Positions 26,491 through 37,074 of a stretch of DNA of 64,000 bases are shown one piece after another (positions within the stretch are counted from its first letter, which is position 1; every line of letters begins with the position of its first letter). Source of the stretch: JAFLCL01 sp039809495 (GTDB lineage: Bacteria > Myxococcota_A > Polyangia > Polyangiales > Sandaracinaceae); the NCBI GenBank assembly GCA_039809495.1, contig JBDHVC010000005.1, forward strand, positions 1-64,000, written 5' to 3'. The position numbers were made by a program, and so were the translations under genes. Under the pieces are notes generated by a model, which did not search any database, was not told the origin of the DNA, and saw only the letters and a program-made list of their open reading frames with translations.

Positions 26491-27024
26491 GTGCCCGACG
26501 AGGTCGAATTCCTGCTCGCGGTGAACGGTCTGCGAGCGCCCTGGCTCGATCGGATCGTCGGCGCGCTGACCGACGATGGGATGTTCGTCTACCCCCTCGC
26601 CCTCCTCGCCGTCTTCGCGAAGAGGCGCTCGCGCGAGACCGCTCGCTCGATGCGCGACGGCTGGCTCGCGTTCCTCCTCGCCATCGCCGTCGCCGAGTGG
26701 CTCCTCAAGCCGATCATCGCGCGACCGCGGCCGACGAGCGTCGCGAGCCTCCGCGCGCGGCTCGACGTCCTCGGGGCGCTCCCGCCGATGACGAGCATCG
26801 GCATGCCGTCGGGGACCGCGGCCGCCTGCTTCGCGGGCGCGACGTGGATCGCGATCCGCCACGGGCGAGGCTGGGGCGCGGGCGCGCTCGTCGTCGCGGG
26901 CCTGCTCTCCCTGACGCGCCTCTACGTCGGCGTCCACTACCCGAGCGACGTCCTCGTCGGCGCCCTCGTCGGCGTCGGGGCCGCGCTCCTCGTCGATCGG
27001 TTCACCCGCTGGGCGGGCGCGTGA
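26491..27024 (+). CDS. PAP2-family membrane phosphatase-like protein with altered motif 2
   Basis: 177 aa from GTG 26491 (V-P-D-E-V-E-F-L-L-A-V-N-G). The PAP2 motifs are K73-x6-R80-P81, then P106-S-G-T109, then S140-x2-R143-x5-H149-x3-D153. The family's second motif is P-S-G-H; here the His is Thr, removing the general acid for leaving-group protonation. Motif 3 is intact. There are several membrane helices. It may still dephosphorylate lipid phosphates weakly or have changed function. It is divergent from the nitrilase. Confidence 0.83.
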   Translation: MPDEVEFLLAVNGLRAPWLDRIVGALTDDGMFVYPLALLAVFAKRRSRETARSMRDGWLAFLLAIAVAEWLLKPIIARPRPTSVASLRARLDVLGALPPMTSIGMPSGTAAACFAGATWIAIRHGRGWGAGALVVAGLLSLTRLYVGVHYPSDVLVGALVGVGAALLVDRFTRWAGA

Positions 27025-27044
27025 ACGCGAGCGTCGAGTTGCGC

Positions 27045-27050
27045 TATCTT
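27045..27050 (+). promoter_or_regulatory. Candidate -10 box (TATCTT), 8 nt before the next start
   Basis: TATCTT ends 8 nt before the ATG at 27059, placing the predicted transcript start beside the start codon. Confidence 0.35.
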
Positions 27051-27058
27051 CGGCCACG

Positions 27059-27544
27059 ATGTCTGGGAGCGGCGTGTTGTTCGCGATCGATGACGAGACG
27101 CTCGGGCGGCTCGGCGAGGCCGAGGCCGACGACGAGATCCTCGAGCTCGTGAGCGAGCTCGAGGAGCGCTGGGAGCGCGCTTGCGAATTGGACGACGGAT
27201 GGGCGGCCATCGCGGAGACCTGCCGCGACGCGGCGGCGCGCGACGCGCGGCTCGCGGCGCTCGAGCACGCGGTCGTGGGCGAGACGCTCCTCACCGAGGG
27301 TGAGGTCGTCGTCACCGTGAACGCCGAGGACCGCACCCTCCTCGTCGCCGCCGCGCTCGAGCGCTGGGGCGCGAGTGGCTTTCGCGCCGCCTACGCGGCG
27401 CGGATCCGCGGCGAGGGGGAGCCCTCGGGCGACGAGGACGAGCTCGACTGGTGCACCGAGCGCTTCGAGCGCATGCGCGCGCTCCACGCCGAGGCCGCCC
27501 AGGCGGGGCGCGCCGTCCTCTTCGTCGGGGCGAGCGTGGGCTGA
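27059..27544 (+). CDS. DUF1877/YfbM-like protein
   Basis: 161 aa, soluble and acidic. The N-terminus G-V-L-F-A-I-D-D-E-T-L-G-R-L followed by an acidic helix, then L-D-D-G-W-A-A-I-A and A-L-E-H-A-V-V-G-E, matches the general layout of DUF1877 (YfbM) proteins, which are of unknown function. The assignment is by pattern. A kinase gene follows with its own -10-like box. Confidence 0.6.
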   Translation: MSGSGVLFAIDDETLGRLGEAEADDEILELVSELEERWERACELDDGWAAIAETCRDAAARDARLAALEHAVVGETLLTEGEVVVTVNAEDRTLLVAAALERWGASGFRAAYAARIRGEGEPSGDEDELDWCTERFERMRALHAEAAQAGRAVLFVGASVG

Positions 27545-27575
27545 GCTGATCCCGCTCGACGCGGCCGCGATCCGG

Positions 27576-27581
27576 TATGCT
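27576..27581 (+). promoter_or_regulatory. Candidate -10 box (TATGCT), 8 nt before the kinase GTG
   Basis: TATGCT ends 8 nt before the GTG at 27590, suggesting a leaderless kinase transcript. Confidence 0.35.
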
Positions 27582-27589
27582 CGGAGGCC

Positions 27590-29122
27590 GTGAACGACCC
27601 GTGGGCGAAGCGCGACCCGCATCGCGCGCTCGATGCCGAGGCCGACGCCGGCGCGAGCGCGGCGGGTGAGCCCTCGGACGATCCTTGGGGCGACGACGCC
27701 ACCGCCGTCGTCGCGTCGACGGACATCGGCGGGTTCTTCGGCGAGCGCTTTCGGCTCGACGCGCGCCTCGGCGTCGGCGCGATGGGCCGCGTGCTCACGG
27801 CGTTCGACATGCAGAGCGGCTCGATCGTCGCGCTGAAGATGCTCCACAAGGATCGAGCGAGCGATCCGGGCGTCATCGAGCGGTTTCGGCGCGAGGCCGA
27901 GATCCTCCGCGCGATCGAGCACCCCGCCATCGTGCGGCTCGTCGCCTTCGATCGATCGGCCGACGGGACGTGGTGGCTCGCGATGGAGCACCTCGTCGGC
28001 GAGACGCTGAAGGATCGCCTCGCCCAAGGGCGCCCCTTCGAGCCGCGAGAGGCGTGGCCGATCCTGGCCTCGGTCCTCGACGCCGTGAGCCTGGCGCACG
28101 CGAGGGGGATCCTCCACCGCGACCTCAAGCCGGAGAACGTCCTCCTGCTCCAGAGCGGGCTGCCGCCCGCGAAGGTGCTGGACTTCGGCCTCTCGCGCTA
28201 CACCGCCAAGGCCGAGCGCATCACCGCGAAGGGGATGGTCCTCGGGACGCCCCGCTACATGGCGCCCGAGATGCTCACCGACAGCGCGAGCGTCGACGAG
28301 CGCGTGGACGTCTTCGCGGTGGGCACGATCGTCTTCGAGATGCTCACGGGCCGCTCGATCTATCCAGCGGAAGACGTCGGGCAGCTCTTCGGGTGCATCC
28401 TCGAGGGGCGCACGATCCCGCTCCGCGCCATACGTCCCAACGCCTCGCCGCTCCTCGAGCAGGTGATCGCCGACGCGGTGGCGCGCGATCCGGCCGCGCG
28501 GATCCCCTCGATCGAGGCGCTCTCGGAGCGCCTCGCGCGAGCGCTCGGGGTCTCGCCGGACCGATCGGCGTTTCTGCCGCGGGTGGCGAGCGGCGGCGCC
28601 GCCCCGCGAGCCCAGGATCTCGCTCAGACCCGCCTCGTGCCGCCTCCAGCGGGCGGATCGCGGCCGAGCCAGAGGCCCACGGCGTTCGTCCCGAACGCCG
28701 CACGAGCGGGTGACCCGGCCGGCCCGCTCCCGCCGCCCAGCCCCAGCCTCCCCGGCTCGCCCAGCCTCCCGAGCCCCGGCCTCCCGAGCCCCAGCCTATC
28801 GGGCTCGCCCAGCCTGCCCGGGCCCCCCGCCTTCGCGCGAGCCTCGACGCCCGAGGGCGGCGCCGCGGGTCGCATGTCCGCGCCCTCGTCTCCTTCGGGC
28901 GCGGGGTCGGGCCAAGCCGAGCGCTGGCTGAGGAGCACGCCGTCCTACCTCGAGCGCCCCTCCCTCTCCGCGAACTTCACGCAGCCGGTGCGCTCGATGC
29001 CTCCGGCGCCTCCGCCGACGAGCCGACCTTGGCTGCGCGTCGTCGCGCTCGCGCTCGTCGTTCTCTGCACGCTCGTCCTCGCCGGCGCCACCGGCTACGC
29101 GCTCCGCGTCTACCTCCACTGA
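27590..29122 (+). CDS. Membrane-anchored eukaryotic-type Ser/Thr protein kinase
   Basis: 510 aa from GTG 27590. The kinase domain spans about 53-315: glycine loop G-V-G-A-M-G-R-V (61-68), Lys 83 in A-L-K-M, catalytic loop H176-R-D-L-K-P-E-N, D-F-G at 198-200 and G-T-P-R-Y-M-A-P-E. All key residues are present. A Pro/Ser/Gly-rich linker follows (about 330-450), with a degenerate repeat of S-P-S-L-P-G units. One transmembrane helix near the C-terminus leaves only a few residues outside, so there is no extracellular sensor. It is convergent with glycogen phosphorylase. Confidence 0.92.
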   Translation: MNDPWAKRDPHRALDAEADAGASAAGEPSDDPWGDDATAVVASTDIGGFFGERFRLDARLGVGAMGRVLTAFDMQSGSIVALKMLHKDRASDPGVIERFRREAEILRAIEHPAIVRLVAFDRSADGTWWLAMEHLVGETLKDRLAQGRPFEPREAWPILASVLDAVSLAHARGILHRDLKPENVLLLQSGLPPAKVLDFGLSRYTAKAERITAKGMVLGTPRYMAPEMLTDSASVDERVDVFAVGTIVFEMLTGRSIYPAEDVGQLFGCILEGRTIPLRAIRPNASPLLEQVIADAVARDPAARIPSIEALSERLARALGVSPDRSAFLPRVASGGAAPRAQDLAQTRLVPPPAGGSRPSQRPTAFVPNAARAGDPAGPLPPPSPSLPGSPSLPSPGLPSPSLSGSPSLPGPPAFARASTPEGGAAGRMSAPSSPSGAGSGQAERWLRSTPSYLERPSLSANFTQPVRSMPPAPPPTSRPWLRVVALALVVLCTLVLAGATGYALRVYLH

Positions 29123-29132
29123 CGGCGCGCCG

Positions 29133-29136
<4 letters not shown>
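29119..29136. terminator. Perfect 18-bp palindrome containing both convergent stops
   Basis: CTGACGGCGCGCCGTCAG is a perfect palindrome. It contains the kinase TGA (29120-29122) and the glycogen phosphorylase stop (29133-29135), so the coding ends are only 10 nt apart. It is a compact candidate bidirectional terminator. Confidence 0.5.
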
Positions 29137-31586
<2,450 letters not shown>

Positions 31587-31678
31587 CGCTCGCTTGTACC
31601 ATGCGCGGACGGCGCGCCTGCTCCATGCGCTGGCCGTGGCTCGGCCCGAGGAGCGGCTTCTGCTATGAGTCGGCCCCC

Positions 31679-33292
31679 ATGCCCACGCCGAGCACCGCTC
31701 CGAACGAAGGCCTCCCCGCGCGCTTCGATCCCGAGGGGATCGTCGAGGCCGTCCGCGCCTTCCGAGAGCCCGTCCACGTCGTCGTCGACCCCGAGACCGG
31801 CGCGCTCGGGGTCCAGCTCGCCGGGCGCGGCGAGAGCCCGATCGGCGCGCACGGCTCGCTCCCGCCTCTCCACCCGGAGTGGCTCGGCGATCGCTCATTC
31901 CAGGAGGCGCACGGCGTGCGCTTCCCCTACGCGACGGGCGCGATGGCGAACGGCATCGCGACGGTCGAGCTCGTCGTCGCGATGGCGCGCGCGCAGATGC
32001 TCGGCTTCTTCGGCGCGGCGGGCCTCGGCTACGAGCGCGTCGAGCGCGCGATCGACGAGCTCACGCGCGAGCTCGGCCGGGGCGTGCACCCCGACGGCAG
32101 CGAGGGCCCGCTCAAGTGGGGCGTGAACCTCATCCACTCGCCGCAGGAGCCGAGCCTCGAGCTGCGCGTCGCCGATCTGCTCGTCGAGCGCGGGGTCGCG
32201 CGCGTCGAGGCGTCCGCGTTCATGTCGCTCGCGCCCTCCGTCGTCCGCTACGCCGCGTCGGGCCTGCGCCGCCTGCCGGACGGCTCGATCCACCGCGCGC
32301 ACCACGTCTTCGCGAAGATCTCGCGGCCCGAGGTCGCCGAGCCCTTCCTCTCGCCCGCGCCGCAGGCGATGCTCGACGCCCTCGTCCGCGACGGGAAGCT
32401 CACGGCGGACGAGGCCGCGCTCGCGCGCCACGTCGCCGTCGCCGAGGACGTCACGGTCGAGGCCGACTCGGGCGGCCACACCGACAACCGCCCGCTCGTC
32501 GCGGTCTTCCCGATCATCACGGCGCTCCGTGATCGGCTGAGCGAGCGCTTCGCCCTCGAGCGCCCGGTGCGCGTCGGCGCCGCGGGCGGGCTCGGCACGC
32601 CCGACGCCGTGGCCGCGTCGTTCGCGCTCGGCGCGGCCTACGTGCTCACCGGCTCGGTCAACCAGAGCGCGATCGAGTCCGGCCTCTCCGAGGACGGACG
32701 GCTCATGCTCGCGAAGGCGGGCGTCGCGGACGTGGTGATGGCGCCCGCGGCCGACATGTTCGAGCTCGGCGTGAACGTGCAGGTGCTCAAGCGCGGGACG
32801 ATGTTCGCGCCGCGCGCGCAGCGCCTCTACGACACCTACGTCGCGTACCCCTCGCTCGAGGCGATCCCGAGCGAGGCGCGCGCGCGCCTCGAGCGGGAGA
32901 CGCTCTCGGCCTCGCTCGACGCGATCTGGGCGGAGACGCGGGGGTTCTGGGAGAAGCGCGATCCGCGCGAGGTCCAGAAGGCCGAGCGCGATCCGAAGCA
33001 CAAGATGGCGCTCACGTTCCGCTGGTACCTCGGCCTCTCGAGCCGCTGGGCGATCACGGGCGAGCCCACGCGCAAGCTCGACTACCAGGTCTGGTGTGGC
33101 CCGGCGATGGGCGCCTTCAACGACTGGGCGCGGGGCAGCTTCCTCGAGGAGCCGAGCGAGCGCGACGTCGTGACGATCGCGCTCAACCTGCTCGAGGGCG
33201 CGGCGATCGTCACCCGCGCGCAGCAGCTCCGGAGCTACGGCGTGCCCGTGCCCTCGCGCGCGTTCAAGGTGACGCCGCGCCGGCTCCGCTGA
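31679..33292 (+). CDS. pfaD: PUFA synthase trans-acting enoyl reductase (PfaD / Pfa1 type)
   Basis: 537 aa from ATG 31679. FMN-dependent enoyl reductase of the nitronate monooxygenase-like fold that acts in trans on PUFA synthase intermediates. Features: the N-terminal P-Y-A-T-G-A-M-A-N-G-I-A, K-W-G-V-N-L-I-H-S-P-Q-E-P, V-E-A-D-S-G-G-H-T-D-N-R-P, the FMN phosphate region G-A-A-G-G-L-G-T-P, G-S-V-N-Q-S-A-I-E-S-G, and the PfaD-specific C-terminal part Y-Q-V-W-C-G-P-A-M-G-A-F-N-D-W. A TATGAG preceded by TGC lies 9 nt before the start. It is separated from the other two synthase genes by 5.4 and 20 kb and lies on the opposite strand; rlmN follows after 15 nt. Confidence 0.95.
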   Translation: MPTPSTAPNEGLPARFDPEGIVEAVRAFREPVHVVVDPETGALGVQLAGRGESPIGAHGSLPPLHPEWLGDRSFQEAHGVRFPYATGAMANGIATVELVVAMARAQMLGFFGAAGLGYERVERAIDELTRELGRGVHPDGSEGPLKWGVNLIHSPQEPSLELRVADLLVERGVARVEASAFMSLAPSVVRYAASGLRRLPDGSIHRAHHVFAKISRPEVAEPFLSPAPQAMLDALVRDGKLTADEAALARHVAVAEDVTVEADSGGHTDNRPLVAVFPIITALRDRLSERFALERPVRVGAAGGLGTPDAVAASFALGAAYVLTGSVNQSAIESGLSEDGRLMLAKAGVADVVMAPAADMFELGVNVQVLKRGTMFAPRAQRLYDTYVAYPSLEAIPSEARARLERETLSASLDAIWAETRGFWEKRDPREVQKAERDPKHKMALTFRWYLGLSSRWAITGEPTRKLDYQVWCGPAMGAFNDWARGSFLEEPSERDVVTIALNLLEGAAIVTRAQQLRSYGVPVPSRAFKVTPRRLR

Positions 33293-33307
33293 GCGCGGCG
33301 CCCCGCC

Positions 33308-34405
33308 ATGCCCGCGCTCTCCTCCGCTCGCCCCCACCTCTTCGGGATGACGCCCGAGGAGCTCGTGTCGGCGCTCGCGTCGCGCGGCGTCTCGACGACG
33401 CTGACCGAGGCGCGGCGCGTGCTCGGTCACGTGATCTCGGAAGGGAGAAGCGACCTCGCGCTCAAGCGCCCGCCGCGCCGCGAGGTGCTCCGCGCGATCG
33501 ACGCGGATTTCGCCCGCGAGCGGCTCGAGGTCGTCGAGCGCGTGCGGGACGGCTTCGACGGCTTCGTGAAGTACCTCTTTCGCCACCCCGACGGCGCGCT
33601 CACCGAGGCCGTGCGGATCCCCCTCGAGAAGCGAGGTCGCTTCACGGTCTGCCTCTCGACGCAGGTGGGCTGCGCGATGCGCTGCGCGTTCTGCGCGACC
33701 GGGCGCTTGGGCCTCACGCGCAACCTCGCGGCGTGGGAGATGGTCGCCGCGCTCGCCACGATCCGCGACGAGCTCGCGAGCGATCCCGCGCTCGAGCCCC
33801 TGCGCGCCGAGGGCGTGACGCCGCGCGTGAGCGGCGCGGTCTTCCAGGGCCAGGGGGAGCCCTTCCACAACTACGACGAGGTCCTCCAGGCGGCGCGCGT
33901 CCTCTCCGAGCCCTGCGGCGGGCGCATCACGGCCGAGGCGATCACCATCTCGACCGTCGGCCTCGTCCCGCAGATCGAGCGCTACGCGAGGGAGGGCCAC
34001 CGCTACCGCCTGATCGTCTCGCTCACGAGCGCGGTCGAGGAGCGTCGCCGCGCGCTGCTCCCCGTCGCCGGCCGCTTCCCGCTCGCGGAGCTGGCGCGCG
34101 TGCTGCGCGCCTACCAGGCGACGCTCGAGAGGCGCGTCACGCTCGCGTGGGTGCTCATGAAGGGCGTGAACCACGGCGACGACGAGCTCGAGGCGCTCCG
34201 GCGCGAGCTCGGGGACCTGCCCATCCGCGTGAACCTCATCGACGTGAACGACACCACCGGCCAGTTCGCCGTGGCGAGCGACGAGGAGCGCGTCGCCTTC
34301 GTCGCGAAGCTCCACGCCGCCGGCATCGCCACGCAGCGCCGCTACTCGGGCGGCAAGAACGAGAGCGCCGGCTGCGGCATGCTCGCCTCGAGGCATCGCG
34401 CGTAG
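33308..34405 (+). CDS. rlmN: RlmN-family radical SAM rRNA methyltransferase
   Basis: 365 aa. Methylates C2 of A2503 in 23S rRNA (and A37 of some tRNAs) in the family. The radical-SAM cluster motif C122-x3-C126-x2-C129 (C-A-M-R-C-A-F-C), the accessory Cys 115, and the methyl-carrying C-terminal Cys 356 in S-A-G-C-G-M are all present. The usual G-M-G-E-P motif reads G-Q-G-E-P here, a small departure found in divergent members; a Cfr-like role is less likely but possible. It is only 15 nt after pfaD, so probably cotranscribed. Confidence 0.87.
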   Translation: MPALSSARPHLFGMTPEELVSALASRGVSTTLTEARRVLGHVISEGRSDLALKRPPRREVLRAIDADFARERLEVVERVRDGFDGFVKYLFRHPDGALTEAVRIPLEKRGRFTVCLSTQVGCAMRCAFCATGRLGLTRNLAAWEMVAALATIRDELASDPALEPLRAEGVTPRVSGAVFQGQGEPFHNYDEVLQAARVLSEPCGGRITAEAITISTVGLVPQIERYAREGHRYRLIVSLTSAVEERRRALLPVAGRFPLAELARVLRAYQATLERRVTLAWVLMKGVNHGDDELEALRRELGDLPIRVNLIDVNDTTGQFAVASDEERVAFVAKLHAAGIATQRRYSGGKNESAGCGMLASRHRA

Positions 34406-34568
34406 CGAGCTCGGATCGCGTCGACCGATCCCCAGGGCTCGATCCGTCGCGCTCCATGGCGCCGTCGCGCGCAACCGCTCGCCCGAGGACCCTCTCAGCC
34501 CCAGCCACCACGCACGGTCGAGGTCCGCCAACCTCGGCTACATTCCTTCGACGTGAAGAGAGGTTTCG

Positions 34569-35147
34569 ATGGGCAGCGTGAGCTACCTACTCTCGGTCGA
34601 CTCGCTCGCGTCGGACATCGACGATGGTCACGTCGTGCGAGCCGGGAAGAACATGATCCCCGCGCTCTGGCTCTCGTGCTTCCGAGCCAACGACTTCCAG
34701 AGTACTTCAGTACGGGTGCAGCACATCGGCGGGGATCCGATCTTCGAGAATGTCTCTTTTCTCATCGTTCAGAAGGAGGCAGCCATCGAGCGAGCGGGAC
34801 GCTTCGGGCGTCGATTGCTCGAGGCGAGGCAGATCCAAGCGAGCACGTCTCGAAGCGTCATCGAGGGTTTTCCAGGCCTACTCGCTTCATCACCTGGTCG
34901 CCTGTTGCAGCTGCATGATCTCGAGCTTCAAGGGTTGTTCACGCCAGAAGAAAACGCCCTATGGATTCGAAAAGTGCTCCGGTACGTCGACGATATCGAC
35001 TCGGGTCGAATCGCGACCGACGATCTGCTGCGTGACGACGGAGCACTCGAGCTCTTCGATCAAGCGACAATCGACCTCGACGATTGGACGACGACGGTAG
35101 GCTGGGAGACCGCGCTCGTGGGCTTCAAATGGCAGTTCTCATCCTGA
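34569..35147 (+). CDS. Hypothetical protein of unusual base composition
   Basis: 192 aa from ATG 34569, with AGAGAGG upstream and TACATT as a possible -10 (34538-34543). Codons frequently end in A or T, unlike all neighbours, and the G+C is visibly lower from about 34540 to 35240, suggesting recent transfer. The protein is soluble: beta-rich N-terminus (V-S-Y-L-L-S-V-D-S-L), a helical middle with F-T-P-E-E-N-A-L-W-I-R-K-V-L-R-Y, and an acidic end with T-I-D-L-D-D-W. I do not recognise a family. An orphan immunity-type or accessory protein is a guess. Confidence 0.65.
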   Translation: MGSVSYLLSVDSLASDIDDGHVVRAGKNMIPALWLSCFRANDFQSTSVRVQHIGGDPIFENVSFLIVQKEAAIERAGRFGRRLLEARQIQASTSRSVIEGFPGLLASSPGRLLQLHDLELQGLFTPEENALWIRKVLRYVDDIDSGRIATDDLLRDDGALELFDQATIDLDDWTTTVGWETALVGFKWQFSS

Positions 35148-35214
35148 CGCCCACGGCCGTCGTCGCGCCCCCATTCTCTCAAGATACCACGCTCGACGCA
35201 TCGGGCGTTCGGCG

Positions 35215-35236
35215 AATGAGCGGCTCACGGCTCATT
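35215..35236 (+). terminator. Hairpin after the atypical gene
   Basis: AATGAGC (35215-35221) and GCTCATT (35230-35236) form perfect 7-bp arms with an 8-nt loop, 68 nt after the stop. No U-tract. Confidence 0.35.
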
Positions 35237-35359
35237 GCCTAGACATCGTGGGATCGTCGACGGCCGCGCAGGGTAGACCCGCGACACGCCACGGTGACGC
35301 CTCTCGGATCCGGGGCGCCGCTCCGACTTGGGACGCGCACCCCGGACGCGACCGAACGG

Positions 35360-35388
35360 TTGTGTTTCTCCAGCGTCCTCGCGATGCT
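35360..35388 (+). promoter_or_regulatory. Candidate promoter for pgi
   Basis: TTGTGT (35360-35365) and GATGCT (35383-35388) are 17 nt apart. The -10 ends 9 nt before the pgi ATG. Confidence 0.3.
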
Positions 35389-35397
35389 CGGCGCCTC

Positions 35398-37074
35398 ATG
35401 ACCGCACAGCTCCCCACGCTCGCGAGCTACCGCGCGCTCGAGGCGCACGCGCGCTCGCTCGACGGTGTCCGCATCGCGTCGCTGCTCGAGGATCCCGAGC
35501 GCCTGCGCGCGATGCAGCACGAGGTCGCCGGGCTCTTCGTCGATCTCTCGAAGAACCTCGCGACGCTCGAGACGACGCGCCTGCTCGCCGAGCTCGCGCG
35601 GGAGCGGGGGCTCGAAGAGGCCATCTTGGCGATGTTCTCGGGCGAGAAGATCAACCTCACGGAGGGGCGCGCGGTCCTGCACACGGCGCTCCGCAACCGG
35701 AGCGAGCGCCCGATCCTCGTGGATGGCCGCGACGTGATGCCGGACGTCCGAGCGAGCCTCGAGAAGATGCGGGCCCTCTCGGAGCGCGTGCGGAGCGGAG
35801 CCTGGCGAGGCGCGAGCGGCGCGCGCATCACGGACGTCGTCAACGTCGGGATCGGCGGCTCGGATCTCGGACCGATGATGGTCGCCGAGGCGCTCGAGCC
35901 CTACTGGAACACCGGAAAGGAGGGGATGATCCGCCCCCACTTCGTCTCGAACGTCGACGGCGCGCACCTCGGCCGCACGCTGAAGGCGCTCCGGCCGGAG
36001 ACGACGCTCTTCCTCGTCGCGAGCAAGACCTTCACGACCGAGGAGACGCTCGCCAACGCGCGGAGCGCGCGCGGGTGGATCACGCGGGCGCTCGGCGAGG
36101 ACGCCGTGGCCAAGCACTTCGTCGCGCTCTCCACGAACGCAAAGGAGGTCACGGCCTTCGGCATCGATCCCACGAACATGCTCGAATTCTGGGACTGGGT
36201 CGGTGGTCGCTACTCGCTCTGGAGCGCGATCGGCACCTCGATCGCGCTCGCGGTCGGCTTCGATCGCTTCGTCGAATTGCTCGAGGGCGCGCACGCGATG
36301 GACGAGCACTTCCGCACCGCGCCCCTCGAGGAGAACGTGCCCGCGAGGATGGCGCTCCTCGGCCTCTTCCACGCCGCGTTCTTCGGCGCCGACACCTTCG
36401 CCGTCCTCCCCTACGACCAGTCGCTCCACCGCTTCGCCGCGTGGCTCCAGCAGGGCGACATGGAGAGCAACGGCAAGAGCACGACGCGCGGCGGGGAGCG
36501 GATCCGCGGCTACACGACGGGACCCATCGTCTGGGGCGAGCCCGGCACGAACGGGCAGCACGCGTTCTATCAATTGCTCCACCAGGGCACGCGCCTCGTC
36601 CCGTGCGACTTCATCGCGCCGCTCCGCTCGCACTACGCGATCGACGGCGAGGGCGATCGCCACCACGCGCGCCTCCTCGCGAACCTGATCGCGCAGAGCG
36701 AGGCGCTCATGCTCGGCAAGCCGATCGGCGTCGTGCGCGAGGAGCTCCGCGCGGCGGGACACGACGAGGCGGCCATCGCGCGCCTCGCCGAGCACAAGGT
36801 CTTCGAGGGCAACCGCCCGAGCAACGTGATCCTCTTCGATCGGCTCGATCCGCGCACCCTCGGCGCGCTCCTCGCGCTCTACGAGCACCGCATCTTCGTC
36901 CAGGGCTGGATCTGGGACGTCAACAGCTTCGATCAGTGGGGCGTCGAGCTCGGGAAGAAGCTCGCGCAGACGATCCTCGGGGAGCTCGAGGGTGAGGCGA
37001 CGGGCGCGCACGACGCCTCCACGCGTCGCCTCGTCGAGCGCGCACGCCGTGCGCGCGAAGCGCGTCGTCCATGA
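35398..37074 (+). CDS. pgi: Glucose-6-phosphate isomerase
   Basis: 558 aa from ATG 35398 (MTAQLPTLASYRALEAHA); the open frame upstream is non-homologous. Interconverts glucose-6-P and fructose-6-P. Signatures: V-G-I-G-G-S-D-L-G-P, S-N-V-D-G-A-H-L, G-G-R-Y-S-L-W-S-A-I-G, Q-Q-G-D-M-E-S-N-G-K-S, G-E-P-G-T-N-G-Q-H-A-F-Y and the C-terminal V-N-S-F-D-Q-W-G-V-E-L-G-K. Length fits the long bacterial form. Its stop overlaps the next start in ATGA, indicating translational coupling. Confidence 0.97.
   Translation: MTAQLPTLASYRALEAHARSLDGVRIASLLEDPERLRAMQHEVAGLFVDLSKNLATLETTRLLAELARERGLEEAILAMFSGEKINLTEGRAVLHTALRNRSERPILVDGRDVMPDVRASLEKMRALSERVRSGAWRGASGARITDVVNVGIGGSDLGPMMVAEALEPYWNTGKEGMIRPHFVSNVDGAHLGRTLKALRPETTLFLVASKTFTTEETLANARSARGWITRALGEDAVAKHFVALSTNAKEVTAFGIDPTNMLEFWDWVGGRYSLWSAIGTSIALAVGFDRFVELLEGAHAMDEHFRTAPLEENVPARMALLGLFHAAFFGADTFAVLPYDQSLHRFAAWLQQGDMESNGKSTTRGGERIRGYTTGPIVWGEPGTNGQHAFYQLLHQGTRLVPCDFIAPLRSHYAIDGEGDRHHARLLANLIAQSEALMLGKPIGVVREELRAAGHDEAAIARLAEHKVFEGNRPSNVILFDRLDPRTLGALLALYEHRIFVQGWIWDVNSFDQWGVELGKKLAQTILGELEGEATGAHDASTRRLVERARRAREARRP

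Noticed and set aside
28738..28820. Short tandem-like DNA repeat encoding Ser-Pro-Ser-Leu-Pro units in a kinase linker
   Set aside because: A degenerate low-complexity linker, as in many kinases; not a CRISPR or mobile repeat.
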